This document shows positions 45,029-54,001 of a stretch of DNA of 64,000 bases, in pieces. The first letter of the stretch is position 1. Each line of letters starts with the position of its first letter. A program made the position numbers and the translations under genes. Origin of the DNA: an uncultured Verrucomicrobiota bacterium (GTDB lineage: Bacteria > Verrucomicrobiota > Verrucomicrobiia > Limisphaerales > UBA9464); the NCBI GenBank assembly GCA_903922605.1, contig CAIXUG010000089.1:32306-96305 (forward strand), read 5' to 3'. Under the pieces are notes generated by a model. The model did not search any database, had not been told where the DNA came from, and worked only from the letters and a program-made list of their open reading frames with translations.

Positions 45029-45481
45029 TTACCAGGGCCACCACGACAGGTTGCGGGCGATGCCAAAACCGGCCGCGATTCCGAGCAGGGCGGCGATGGC
45101 GTAGCGGTGGGCCAGCGGATTCGGCCACCAGCGTCCCGTCCACCAGCCACGCAACCCGCGTACCATAAGCCAGGCAGCTCCCGGAAGCAGTGTGATCAGC
45201 AGCGGATTGAAGGCCCAGGCCGCCCGCCAGTCGCCATGCAGCAGGGCATGCAGGGCCCGGGTTGCGCCGCAGCCGGGGCATTTCAGCCCGGTGGTCTGGT
45301 ACAGCCAGCAGCGCGGATAGAAGAACTGCCCCTGCGGTTCAAAGCGCCAGAGGACGGCCATCCCCACCAAGCCGCCCACCAACAGCAGCCAGGCCCACCA
45401 GGGCACCCGTGGTCGCGCCACGGGTGCCACGGTCACCGGCTCCAACCGGGGCGGAGCGGAAGCAGCCACGGCAGGAATCAC
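45029..45481 (-). CDS. DUF2752 membrane protein
   Basis: 150 residues, GTG start at 45481. Three hydrophobic segments (WWAWLLLVGGLVGMAVLW, NPLLITLLPGAAWLMV, AIAALLGIAAGFGI). The DUF2752 signature is LKCPGCGATRALHALLHGDWRAAWAFNPL, with CPGCG in the loop between segments. The role of the family is not established. It lies four bases after the stop of the GYF_2 protein gene and is likely in one transcript with it. Confidence 0.85.
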   Translation of the reverse strand: MIPAVAASAPPRLEPVTVAPVARPRVPWWAWLLLVGGLVGMAVLWRFEPQGQFFYPRCWLYQTTGLKCPGCGATRALHALLHGDWRAAWAFNPLLITLLPGAAWLMVRGLRGWWTGRWWPNPLAHRYAIAALLGIAAGFGIARNLSWWPW

Positions 45482-45485
45482 CGGA

Positions 45486-46154
45486 TTACCGGAAGGCGGA
45501 TTTCACCTCGGGCTTGTTGAGCAGGATGGTCATCCAGATGCCCAACGGCAGGCCGATGCAGCAGCAGAAACCGCCGCAGGGCAGCATCATCAGGATGACG
45601 GCGGCCAGGCAGAGGCCCCAGGACTGCACCTTCCGCATCTTCAGTCCGCCGGCCAGGATCACGGAATTTGCAGTCAGGCCCAGCGCCATAAAAAAGGCAT
45701 CCATCGCTTGGAATCCCGAGCTGGCCGCCGCCTCCATGGCGCTGCGCGATTCGGGCGGCAATGGGACATTCAGCTGCTCAAACATGTGGAGTTCGGTCTC
45801 GATCCAGAATTTCTTCAGGAACGGGCCGGCCAGGGTCAGCAGCAGCCCCAGCACACCAAAGATGATCAGCAGGATGGCCGGCAGCTTGAGGGTGGCGGCC
45901 ACGGCCACGGGATCGGCGGCGGGTATCGAATAACCCGCCGAGGCCGAGACCGGCACCGCACCCGCAAACGCAGGGGCTGACGGTGCCAGGATGTCGGCAA
46001 ACTCGGGGAACTCTCCGAGCGTCTTCCAGCCCGGGGCGTCCACGTTCTCGACCAGCGACTGGCGGTTCAGCCGGTTTTCCCGGATCCACTGGCGCACTTG
46101 GTCCGCCGTGATCGGGCCATACTCGTTGTTGTCGGCACCTTTGACTTTGTACAT
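45486..46154 (-). CDS. GYF_2 (DUF4339)-domain membrane protein
   Basis: 222 residues. The N-terminus MYKVKGADNNEYGPITADQVRQWI and GWKTLGEFPEF is the GYF_2 pattern, a small peptide-binding domain. An Ala-rich linker follows, then three hydrophobic segments (LPAILLIIFGVLGLLLTL, AFFMALGLTANSVILAGGL, WGLCLAAVILMMLPCGGFCCCIGLPLGIWM) with a Cys cluster. It is placed in a leftward group: POT transporter, this gene, DUF2752. Function unknown. Confidence 0.8.
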   Translation of the reverse strand: MYKVKGADNNEYGPITADQVRQWIRENRLNRQSLVENVDAPGWKTLGEFPEFADILAPSAPAFAGAVPVSASAGYSIPAADPVAVAATLKLPAILLIIFGVLGLLLTLAGPFLKKFWIETELHMFEQLNVPLPPESRSAMEAAASSGFQAMDAFFMALGLTANSVILAGGLKMRKVQSWGLCLAAVILMMLPCGGFCCCIGLPLGIWMTILLNKPEVKSAFR

Positions 46155-46160
46155 GGCAGT

Positions 46161-47834
46161 TTAATGGTTGGTGGCTGGCTTAACCGAAGTGGTGGTGTCG
46201 CGGTAACGGTAAAAGGCGGCCACGACGATGAACAGCGCAGAAACGGCGAAGGTGAGGCCGGCGTATAGGAAAAACCGGCCCGAAGAAACCGATTCGTCAC
46301 CGTGGCCGCCGCCGGCGATGGTGGTGATCGCGGCCACGCTGAGATCGCCAAAGGCCACCGTAAGCAGCCAGAAGCTCATGATCGTGCTCTTCATCGTGGG
46401 CGCGGCCTGGGTGAAGGCGAATTCCAGCCCGGTCGTGGATACGAGGATTTCCCCGGTCGTCAGCACGATGTAGGGCACCGTCTGCCACAGGACACTCAAC
46501 TTGTCTCCCGCCTCAATGCGCGTCTGGAGCCAGCCCACGATGAGATAGGAGCTGGCCGTGAGGATGAGCCCCAACGAAATGCGCCGCAGCGTGGTGACCC
46601 GGAAGCCGAGTTTCTCCATCGCCGGATAGATGCCCCAGTTCAGCAGCGGGATCAGGATCATCACCAGCAGCGGGTTCATGGACTGCATCTGCTCGGCCCC
46701 GATCGTCAGGCTGCCGAACTTCCAATCGACCATCTTCGCGCCCTGCAGCACCCAGGTGGAGTTCGACTGCTCGAACAGCGCCCAGAACATCGGCACGAAG
46801 GCGAACGCGCCGAGAATGGGCGCGACCGACCGCGCGGCGGAAATGTCGGCGTCGCTGAACCGGGCTTTGGCCGCCTGCCAGAATTTGTCCGGCAGTTCGC
46901 TGAAGCGGCCCACGCACGACACGATGACGAGCAGATACCACAGCCCGATGCAGGTGATGGATGTCCAGCCGACCGCGTTCACAAACGGCGTGGGCTCGTG
47001 CAACAGGGAGACGATAACCAGCCCGACCATCGCCACGAGCGGCAGCACGATGGTGGTCAGGATGCTGAGGACCGCCGTGGCGCTGACGCCGTCCTTCTGG
47101 TTGGTGAAGGCGTTCAGGAACACCGGCAGAAAACCCGCGCTCTGCGTCGTCCGTGATGGCGGTTTGCGAACGTAGTGCTTGGTGCCCAGCCAGAACGTGA
47201 AGGTGGCCAGCCCCATCAGGAGGCCGGGCACACCAAAGGCCCAGCCGTAGCCGTGGCTGCGCGCGATCCACGGAATGAGCAGGAACGAGAAGAAGGAGCC
47301 GAAGTTGATCGAGAAATAAAACGCGCCGTACGCCTTGCGCATGAGATGGGCCTGGTTGGCCGCAAACTGGTCACCCACGAACGCCGAGACACTCGGCTTG
47401 ATTCCCCCCGCGCCGAACGCGATCAGGCCCAGGCCGATGTAGAGGCAGTAGAGCTTGGCGTCCACCTGGGCCGGGGTGAAGAGGTCCGCCATGGCCAGCA
47501 CGCCGTGGCCCGCGCAGTAAAACAGGGAGATCCAGAGGATCGTGTGGTAACGGCCCCAGAACTTGTCCGCCACCCAGGCCCCCACCAGCGGCATGAAATA
47601 CACCGCGAAGCCCGCCAGGTGGATGATCTGGGTCGCGCGATCCTGCGTCAGCATCAGCACCGTGGTGATGTAGAGCGCGAGGATGCTCTTCATCCCGTAG
47701 TAGCTGAACCGCTCGGCGGCCTCGTTGCCGACGATGTACTTGATCTGAGGTGGCCACTTGTCCGGGTTCGCCGCGTTGGTTTCCGTCGGCGCAGGGGAGG
47801 CATTCGTCACGCCGCTACGCAGTAGCCCGCCCAT
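46161..47834 (-). CDS. POT-family peptide:H+ symporter
   Basis: 557 residues with about 14 transmembrane segments. The POT signature is IVGNEAAERFSYYGMKSILALYI (E-x-x-E-R-F-x-Y-Y-G). Others are KFWGRYHTILWISLFY, GAGGIKPSVSAFVGDQF, and FFSINFGSFFSFLLIP (PTR2 motif F-Y-x-x-I-N-x-G-S-like). It should import di- and tripeptides, possibly also nitrate or other substrates, using the proton gradient. The ATG at 47834 is used, with a GTG eight codons in as alternative. It has a six-base gap to the GYF_2 gene. Confidence 0.9.
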   Translation of the reverse strand: MGGLLRSGVTNASPAPTETNAANPDKWPPQIKYIVGNEAAERFSYYGMKSILALYITTVLMLTQDRATQIIHLAGFAVYFMPLVGAWVADKFWGRYHTILWISLFYCAGHGVLAMADLFTPAQVDAKLYCLYIGLGLIAFGAGGIKPSVSAFVGDQFAANQAHLMRKAYGAFYFSINFGSFFSFLLIPWIARSHGYGWAFGVPGLLMGLATFTFWLGTKHYVRKPPSRTTQSAGFLPVFLNAFTNQKDGVSATAVLSILTTIVLPLVAMVGLVIVSLLHEPTPFVNAVGWTSITCIGLWYLLVIVSCVGRFSELPDKFWQAAKARFSDADISAARSVAPILGAFAFVPMFWALFEQSNSTWVLQGAKMVDWKFGSLTIGAEQMQSMNPLLVMILIPLLNWGIYPAMEKLGFRVTTLRRISLGLILTASSYLIVGWLQTRIEAGDKLSVLWQTVPYIVLTTGEILVSTTGLEFAFTQAAPTMKSTIMSFWLLTVAFGDLSVAAITTIAGGGHGDESVSSGRFFLYAGLTFAVSALFIVVAAFYRYRDTTTSVKPATNH

Positions 47835-47933
47835 GCGCCAGCGGCAAGCCCGCGCTTCGAATGAGTTGCGAGCGACGAGTTTCGGGTTTCGAATCCCGTC
47901 TCCTGTCTCCTCTTTCCGCGCCCCCCTCCGCGC

Positions 47934-48713
47934 TCACCTGACTCCGAGCCGCGCGAGCTGGTCGCGATGGCTGCGGCTCAGGGTGAGCTTGGTGCCGTTT
48001 TTGAGCGTGACGGCATATTCGCCGTGGAAGAGCGGCTGCAGCTCCTTCACGCGCTCGGTGTTCACGATCGCGGTGCGGCTGATGCGGACAAATTTGTCGG
48101 GTGGGAGCCGCTGCTCCATCGTGGCCATCGTCTCGCGCAGCAGGTGGGCGTGCTCGCCGACGTGCAGTTCCACGTAGTTGTCCGCCGAGCCGACCCAGTC
48201 GATGTCCGTGACATTGACAAAGGTGACCTTCCCGCCCGACTTCACCGCGATGCGTTCCGGCAGTTTGGCGGCCGGCGCGGCCGGCTGCATCTGCGCCAGC
48301 ATCGAGGCCAGCCGGGTGGAAAGGTCGTCCGGGCGGGAGGTTTGCAGGCGGGTGACGGCCCGTTGCAGCGCGGTCTGGAATCGCTCCCGGTCAAAGGGCT
48401 TCAGCAGGTAATCCACCGCATGAACCTCGAAGGCCTTCAGCGCGAACTGATCGTGCGCCGTGACAAAGATGACCGCCGGCGGCGTTTCCGCACCCAGCGC
48501 TTGCAGCACGCCAAAGCCGGTGAGTCCCGGCATCTGCACATCGAGAAACACCAGGTCAGGCCGGTGCTGCCGGATGATCCCGACGGCCTCCTCACCATTG
48601 GTGGCCTCGGCCACGACCAGCACCCCGGGCTCGCGGGCAAGGAAGTTCCCCAACCGCTCACGACCGAGCGGCTCGTCATCCACCAGCACTACGCGGATCT
48701 CGGGTGACTTCAT
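47934..48713 (-). CDS. LytTR-family response regulator
   Basis: 259 residues. The receiver domain has VVLVDDEPLGRERL, the acceptor Asp in LVFLDVQMPGLTGF (about residue 57), and the Lys in VDYLLKPFDRERF. The C-terminal LytTR DNA-binding domain starts ERIAVKSGGKVTFVNVTDIDWVGSADNYVELH and includes KFVRISRTAIVN. It is an LytR/AlgR-type regulator. It normally pairs with a His_kinase (LytS/AlgZ-type) sensor, but none is adjacent, so it is an orphan here. Promoter not identified. Confidence 0.92.
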   Translation of the reverse strand: MKSPEIRVVLVDDEPLGRERLGNFLAREPGVLVVAEATNGEEAVGIIRQHRPDLVFLDVQMPGLTGFGVLQALGAETPPAVIFVTAHDQFALKAFEVHAVDYLLKPFDRERFQTALQRAVTRLQTSRPDDLSTRLASMLAQMQPAAPAAKLPERIAVKSGGKVTFVNVTDIDWVGSADNYVELHVGEHAHLLRETMATMEQRLPPDKFVRISRTAIVNTERVKELQPLFHGEYAVTLKNGTKLTLSRSHRDQLARLGVR

Positions 48714-48906
48714 GCCGCCACCAGCCTAGCCAAAAACCTGGGCGAATGCCACGCCTCGCGGGGCGGATTGCACGGGAAACGGGGCGGGCCGCCGGTTTCA
48801 ACCCGTGGAGACATGTCCGCCAGCAAAGTAGGACGGGCGGCCGGTTCGGGGACAACACATCGAGGACAGGACAGGCCCAAGACATCGAGGACACCTGAGG
48901 CTAGGC

Positions 48907-49050
48907 GTGCTGCGGTGTGAGGCGTACGGGACGCAGGCCGTCACCACGGCACCCGCCGGCCTCGTCGTCTCGGTCGCCACCGTTTCACTGGCCGCCGGCA
49001 CCACCGCCTCCGGAACCGCCCTTTTCCTGAAACTCCTGCCCTCGATCGTC
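48907..49050 (+). pseudogene. C-terminal tail of an ECF-like sigma factor without its sigma domains
   Basis: The in-frame residues TQAVTTAPAGLVVSVATVSLAAG and TALFLKLLPSIV are the Ala-rich tail seen at the junction between sigma domain 4 and the membrane segment in verrucomicrobial sigma factors. In such proteins this tail follows sigma-2 and sigma-4 regions. Here the DNA just upstream (48714-48906) has no sigma sequence, only words of the type acatcgaggaca repeated twice. The family match is from memory, so a search would be decisive. Confidence 0.5.
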
Positions 49051-49947
49051 ATGACCAAGACCCAGACCGCGCTCCTGACCGCCCTGGTGGTGGCCGGCGT
49101 TGCCACGCCGCTTGTCCTCCAGCAACGCCACGAAGCCAGCCGGCTGCGCGCCAGCCTGCAGGGCCTGCAAGGGCAGCTGGCCGAACTTTCCGCCACCGCC
49201 CCAGTCGCCAAACCCACGGCGACCAAACCCACCGAAGAACCGGCCCTGGCGGAGGACAAGGCGGAACTCATGCGTCTGCGCGGCGAGGTGGCCCGGCTGC
49301 GCAGCCAGGCAGCCGCAGCCACGCCCCGGCAGATCGCCCGCACCAACCCTCACCCGAAACTGGACGTGCCGCTTTCCACCCAGGCCGGTTACGTGGCGGC
49401 CAGCGAGATGCAGTATAGCGGCCTCGCCACGCCGGAGGCGGCGTTGCAGAGCTATTTCTGGGCGTCCGAACATCCCGGCTCCGGCAAGCTGCTGGGCATC
49501 CTGGTGCTGCCCGACGAGATCCAGGCGCACTTGCCGAAAGGCGGGCAAAACCTGGCCCACGGCATCGGACTGCCGAAAGCACCTGGTGACGGGGCCCAGC
49601 CGGCTGCCGACATCACGACCACCGCCGGTTCCGACCAGGCGATCGGCCAGATCCAGGGCTACCGCATCCTGGCCGAGACGGATCTCGGCCCGGACAGCAA
49701 GCAGGTCGAGGTCCAGCGCGAGCAGCCCGACGGCAGCGTGGTGAGCGAGACCCACACGCTGAAGAAAGTGGGTGACGAGTGGAAGGTTCAACCGGGCACT
49801 CCGATGCAGATCTCGTTTGATGCCGGCGACGGCAAGCAGTTCTTTTTCAATTCCACGCCGAGCCAGGGCAGCGATGGCTCGCAGCAGATCGGGCAGACGG
49901 TGGAAATTCGCGAAACGGCTCCCGGCAGTGCGCCGGCAAAGCCGTGA
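49051..49947 (+). CDS. Membrane-anchored coiled-coil protein, the C-terminal module of a verrucomicrobial sigma factor
   Basis: 298 residues from ATG 49051 (MTKTQTALLTALVVAG); the frame is open back to 48907. One transmembrane segment (ALLTALVVAGVATPLVLQ), then a coiled coil with leucine heptads (ASLQGLQGQLAELS, LMRLRGEVARLRSQ), then a globular domain of about 160 residues (YVAASEMQYSGLATPEAALQSYFWA). In related bacteria this module is fused to a sigma-70-type factor. Without the sigma part, it may be an unfused relic or a free membrane protein; translation from ATG 49051 is plausible. Confidence 0.65.
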   Translation: MTKTQTALLTALVVAGVATPLVLQQRHEASRLRASLQGLQGQLAELSATAPVAKPTATKPTEEPALAEDKAELMRLRGEVARLRSQAAAATPRQIARTNPHPKLDVPLSTQAGYVAASEMQYSGLATPEAALQSYFWASEHPGSGKLLGILVLPDEIQAHLPKGGQNLAHGIGLPKAPGDGAQPAADITTTAGSDQAIGQIQGYRILAETDLGPDSKQVEVQREQPDGSVVSETHTLKKVGDEWKVQPGTPMQISFDAGDGKQFFFNSTPSQGSDGSQQIGQTVEIRETAPGSAPAKP

Positions 49948-50002
49948 CCACCACGGCGGAACCCGTACGGTAAGACTTCCCGCCGCCGGGTCCTTCGTTA
50001 CC

Positions 50003-53000
50003 ATGGGCGGCGTGAGACGCCTCCTTCCCCTTCTCTCGCTGTTCTACGGCCTCACCAGCCTGGCCGCGCCGAAAGGCTACTATCGGTTCCCCACGATCCA
50101 CGGCGACACCATCGTCTTCACCGCCGAGGGCGACCTGTGGCGTATCGGCACGGGCGGCGGCACGGCCCAACGCCTGACCACCCATCCCGGCACCGAGGCG
50201 CACGCCGCGATTTCGCCGGATGGCCAGACCATCGCCTACGACGCCGAGTACGAAGGGCCCACCGAGGTGTACACCATGCCCGTCGGCGGCGGACTGCCGA
50301 CCCGACACACCTTTGATGCCGCCGGCGCGCGGGTGGTCGGCTGGACACCGGACGGACACGTGCTCTATCGCACCGCCGGCTTCACCACGCTGCCCGGCTC
50401 CCAGCTGGTCAGCCTCGACCCAAAATCTGGCGAACGCCGCGTGCTGCCGCTGGCGCAGGCGTCCGAAGGAGTTTTCGAGCCCGATGGCAAGACGCTGTAT
50501 TTCACCCGCTTCAACAAGCAGAGCAGCAGCACCAAGCGCTACGAGGGCGGTTGGGTGGAAAACCTGTGGCGGTATGCTGAGGGCGCCGCCGAGGCCGTGC
50601 CACTCGCCGCAGAATTCAAAGGCACCAGCCGCACGCCGATGTGGTGGCAGGGCCGGGTCTGCTTCATCAGCGACCGCGACGGGATCATGAACCTCTGGTC
50701 CATGAAGGCCGACGGCACGGACCTTCAGCAGCTCACCCGGCACAAGGACTATGACGTCAAGTCCTCCGCCCTGGATGGCGGACGTATCGTCTATTCGCAG
50801 GGGGCGGATCTCCGGCTGTTCGACCTCGCGCGCGGCACCGATCAGACCCTCGACATCACGCTGGCCTCGGACTTCGACCAGGAGCGTGAACGCTGGGTGA
50901 AGAAGCCCATGGATTACCTGACTTCCGCACACATCTCGCCCACCGGCGACCGGCTCGTGCTGACGGCGCGCGGCGAGGTCTTCGTCGCGCCGCTCGAGGC
51001 GGGCCGCCGGGTGGAGATTCCGCGTCCCTCCGACGTGCGCTACCGGGATGCCGCCTTCCTGCCGGATGGCAAATCGCTCATCGCGCTTTCGGACCAGACC
51101 GGGGAACTGGAGTTCTGGAAGCTGCCGGCCAATGGCGTCGGAGCCACGGAACAGGTGACGACTAATGGCACCGTCTTTCGTTATACTGGAGTCCCCTCAC
51201 CGGATGGCAAACGGCTGGCCTGGGGCGACAAGAACCAGAAGTTCTGGCTCTTCGATTTCGAAAAGCACAGCACCACGCTCGTCGCCGAAAGCGGCGTGGA
51301 TGAGATCACCGACTTTGCCTGGTCGCCGGACAGCCATTGGCTCGCCTACGTGAAGGGCGCGTCCAACGGCTATCCGCAGATCCATCTCTACGGCGTCACC
51401 AACGCCGCCCGTGCCGTCATCACCAGCGACCGCGTGGACAGTTATGGCCCGGCCTGGTCACCCGATGGCAAGTGGCTCTACTTCCTCAGCGACCGGGAAC
51501 TGCACTCGCTTGTCGGCAGCCCGTGGGGGCCCCGCGAGCCCGAGCCGTTCTTCACCGAGACCACCAAGATTTTCGCGGTCGCCCTCAAGCCAGGCCAACA
51601 CTGGCCCTTCGCGCCCAAGGACGAGTTGCAGGCGGAGGAAGAAGGCAAGGACAAGAAAGACGACGCCAAGGGAGAGGACTCGAAGGAATCAAAGAAGGAC
51701 ACGGCCAAGGCGGACACCAAAACCAAGGAAACCAACCGTCCGCCGGAAGTCTCGACCGCCATCGAGCTTGATGGACTGGGCGCACGTCTCTTCGAGGTTC
51801 CCGTGGCGGCCGGCAATTATCACTCACTCAGCGTCACGGCCAAACACCTGCTCTGGATCAGCCGTGACACCGGCTTCAAAAAGAAGCCCCAGCTCCAGCA
51901 GTTGGAGATCACGAACAAGGACCCGAAGCCAAAAACGCTCGTCGAGGATATCAACAGCTACGAACTGTCCGGCGACCGCAAGAAGCTGCTCATCCGCAAG
52001 GGCGACAGCTTCCACGTGATCGCCAGCGATGCCGGCGCGCCGGCCAAACTGGATGACACCTTCAACCTCGATGGCTGGAGCTTCTCCCTGATTCCGCGCG
52101 AGGAATGGCGGCAGATCTACACCGAGTCGTGGCGGATGCTGCGCGATTATTTCTACGACCGCGACATGCTCCAGCTCGACTGGCCGGCGGTGCGGAAAAA
52201 GTACCTGCCGCTGGTCGATCGCGTGAGCGACCGTGACGAGCTGAATGATGTCATCGCGGAGATGGCCGGCGAGCTGTCCACGCTGCACATCTTTGTGCGC
52301 TTCGGCGACGAGCGCGAGGGGGAGGACCAGGTCGCCACCGCCTCGCTCGGCGCCCAGCTGAAATCGGATACGGCTGCCGGCGGCTGGCGCGTCGAGCATA
52401 TCTACCATACCGATCCGGATTATCCGGACAGCCTCGCTCCCCTGCTCCAGTCCGGCGTGGACGTGAAGGAAGGTGACGTCATCGTTGCCATCAACGGACG
52501 GGAGACCCGTGGGGTCGAACACCCGGAAATGTTCCTGCGCAACCAGGCCGGCCGACAGACGCTGCTCAGCGTTAAGTCTGCGGGAGCGACGACGAACCGC
52601 CCGGTCATCGTCCGGCCGATCACCGCCGACCAGGAAGCCAACCTGCGCTACACGGAGTGGGAATACACCCGCCGGCTGGCCGTCGATCAGCTCGGGTCCA
52701 ACCACCTCGGCTACGTCCATCTCCGCGCGATGGGCTCCGACAACATCGCGGAATGGGCCCGTGAGTTTTACCCCGTCTTTCAGCGGCAGGGCCTTATCAT
52801 CGACGTGCGGAACAACCGCGGCGGCAACATCGACTCCTGGGTGCTCGGCAAGCTGCTGCGCAAGGCGTGGTTCTACTGGCAGCCGCGCACAGGTGAGCCG
52901 ACATGGAACATGCAGTATGCCTTCCGCGGTCACGTCGTCGTGCTGTGCAATGAGCGGACCGCCAGCGACGGCGAGGCGTTCAGCGAGGGCTTCAAGCGCC

Positions 53001-53311
53001 TCGGCCTCGGCAAGGTCATCGGCACGCGCACCTGGGGCGGCGAGGTCTGGCTGAGCGCGAGCCGCTGGCTCGTGGACAGCGGCATGGCCAGCGCGGCCGA
53101 AACCGGCGTCTATGGCCCCGAGGGCTCGTGGCTCATCGAGGGCCACGGCGTGGACCCGGACATCGTGGTGGACAACCTTCCTCGCGCCACCTTCGACGGC
53201 CACGACGCGCAGTTGGAGGCCGCGGTGAAACACCTGCAGGAACTGATCGCCCAGGATCCGCGCCCGGTGCCGCCCGCTCCGAAGCACCCGGACAAACGGT
53301 TCCCGAAATGA
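50003..53311 (+). CDS. Tricorn-type protease (S41 family)
   Basis: 1102 residues from ATG 50003 (MGGVRRLLPLLSLFYG, a signal peptide). The N-terminal two-thirds form beta-propellers with many SPDG-x-x-L/I-A-Y repeats (ISPDGQTIAYDAEY, WSPDSHWLAYVKG). A Lys/Glu-rich low-complexity stretch lies about residues 540-590 (EEEGKDKKDDAKGED). Next come a C1 helical region (YFYDRDMLQLDW), a PDZ domain (VKEGDVIVAINGRET), and the C2 catalytic core with the nucleophile Ser988 in NERTASDGEAFSEGF and EGHGVDPDIVVDN. It probably degrades peptides in the periplasm. Confidence 0.93.
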   Translation: MGGVRRLLPLLSLFYGLTSLAAPKGYYRFPTIHGDTIVFTAEGDLWRIGTGGGTAQRLTTHPGTEAHAAISPDGQTIAYDAEYEGPTEVYTMPVGGGLPTRHTFDAAGARVVGWTPDGHVLYRTAGFTTLPGSQLVSLDPKSGERRVLPLAQASEGVFEPDGKTLYFTRFNKQSSSTKRYEGGWVENLWRYAEGAAEAVPLAAEFKGTSRTPMWWQGRVCFISDRDGIMNLWSMKADGTDLQQLTRHKDYDVKSSALDGGRIVYSQGADLRLFDLARGTDQTLDITLASDFDQERERWVKKPMDYLTSAHISPTGDRLVLTARGEVFVAPLEAGRRVEIPRPSDVRYRDAAFLPDGKSLIALSDQTGELEFWKLPANGVGATEQVTTNGTVFRYTGVPSPDGKRLAWGDKNQKFWLFDFEKHSTTLVAESGVDEITDFAWSPDSHWLAYVKGASNGYPQIHLYGVTNAARAVITSDRVDSYGPAWSPDGKWLYFLSDRELHSLVGSPWGPREPEPFFTETTKIFAVALKPGQHWPFAPKDELQAEEEGKDKKDDAKGEDSKESKKDTAKADTKTKETNRPPEVSTAIELDGLGARLFEVPVAAGNYHSLSVTAKHLLWISRDTGFKKKPQLQQLEITNKDPKPKTLVEDINSYELSGDRKKLLIRKGDSFHVIASDAGAPAKLDDTFNLDGWSFSLIPREEWRQIYTESWRMLRDYFYDRDMLQLDWPAVRKKYLPLVDRVSDRDELNDVIAEMAGELSTLHIFVRFGDEREGEDQVATASLGAQLKSDTAAGGWRVEHIYHTDPDYPDSLAPLLQSGVDVKEGDVIVAINGRETRGVEHPEMFLRNQAGRQTLLSVKSAGATTNRPVIVRPITADQEANLRYTEWEYTRRLAVDQLGSNHLGYVHLRAMGSDNIAEWAREFYPVFQRQGLIIDVRNNRGGNIDSWVLGKLLRKAWFYWQPRTGEPTWNMQYAFRGHVVVLCNERTASDGEAFSEGFKRLGLGKVIGTRTWGGEVWLSASRWLVDSGMASAAETGVYGPEGSWLIEGHGVDPDIVVDNLPRATFDGHDAQLEAAVKHLQELIAQDPRPVPPAPKHPDKRFPK

Positions 53312-53374
53312 GCGAGACCGAACGCTAGACCGGTCGGTCAAAAAGCAGTGGTCGCGCTCCGCAGGAGCTTTCAC

Positions 53375-53866
53375 TCACTGCTCGGTCTGGTTGGCGGTTG
53401 GAGGCAAATCCGGGTCTGCCGTCAGGCGGTCATGCCGCCATCGGCGGACGTTTTGCCAGAGCTGCCACCAGTAAATGGGCGCGAAAATGAAATATTGTGT
53501 CAACGCCAGCACCACGTAGCCGATGACCGTCAGCGGCTTCACCGGGATGCGCCCACCCGTGCCGTGACGCAGGACGTCACCCATCGACAGCTCGTCGAGG
53601 TACGGCATCCAGTTCGTGGTCGGACTTGTCGCCCGGCCGCATTGCGGGCAAAACCAGTCGGTCTCCTCATACGGACACAGGCAGCGCACACACAGCGGGC
53701 GCGCCTCGGCCTCCTCCAGTTTCAGATCGGTCTCAGCGTCCCAGGGATCGGCGGATGTGGGCTTGGCCTGCAGCCACTGGGCCAGGCGCACCAGCCCCAC
53801 CCCGACCATCAACGCGGTCGCCAAGGCGGCCACTTTCATCTCGGGTGAAATGGGGGTTGGTCTCAT
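53375..53866 (-). CDS. Zinc-ribbon membrane protein
   Basis: 163 residues. One N-terminal hydrophobic segment (VAALATALMVGVGLVRLA), an acidic linker, a zinc ribbon (CVRCLCPYEETDWFCPQCG), then a second hydrophobic segment (PLTVIGYVVLALTQYFIFAPIYWW). The domain order recalls the zinc-ribbon protein at 29408. The ATG overlaps the stop of the VOC remnant (ATGA), so it may once have been coupled to that gene. Function unknown. Confidence 0.7.
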   Translation of the reverse strand: MRPTPISPEMKVAALATALMVGVGLVRLAQWLQAKPTSADPWDAETDLKLEEAEARPLCVRCLCPYEETDWFCPQCGRATSPTTNWMPYLDELSMGDVLRHGTGGRIPVKPLTVIGYVVLALTQYFIFAPIYWWQLWQNVRRWRHDRLTADPDLPPTANQTEQ

Positions 53867-54000
53867 GAGGATGCCGCGCTGCCGAACGTGATCCAGAATC
53901 CGTTCCGGTCGCGGAAGATGAACTGCCGCATCCCGTAGATTGTCACGTGCGGATTTGCGACGACCACCTGCAACAAGGCAGGAGGTACGAAACGCCGGAG
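53863..54000 (-). pseudogene. C-terminal remnant of a VOC/glyoxalase-family protein
   Basis: The frame read leftward gives VANPHVTIYGMRQFIFRDRN, then GFWITFG and a stop at 53865-53863. The Y-G-M-R-x-F-x-x-R-D-x-x-G-F pattern is the last strand pair of the VOC (bleomycin-resistance/glyoxalase) fold. About 45 codons are left, and the region upstream is the end of the cytochrome gene. The 5' two-thirds are gone. Its stop overlaps the start of the next zinc-ribbon gene. Confidence 0.55.
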
Positions 54001-54001
54001 C

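Noticed and set aside
51824..53374. Minus-strand frame of 516 codons opposite the tricorn gene
   Set aside because: No domain pattern; the plus strand has the protease motifs.
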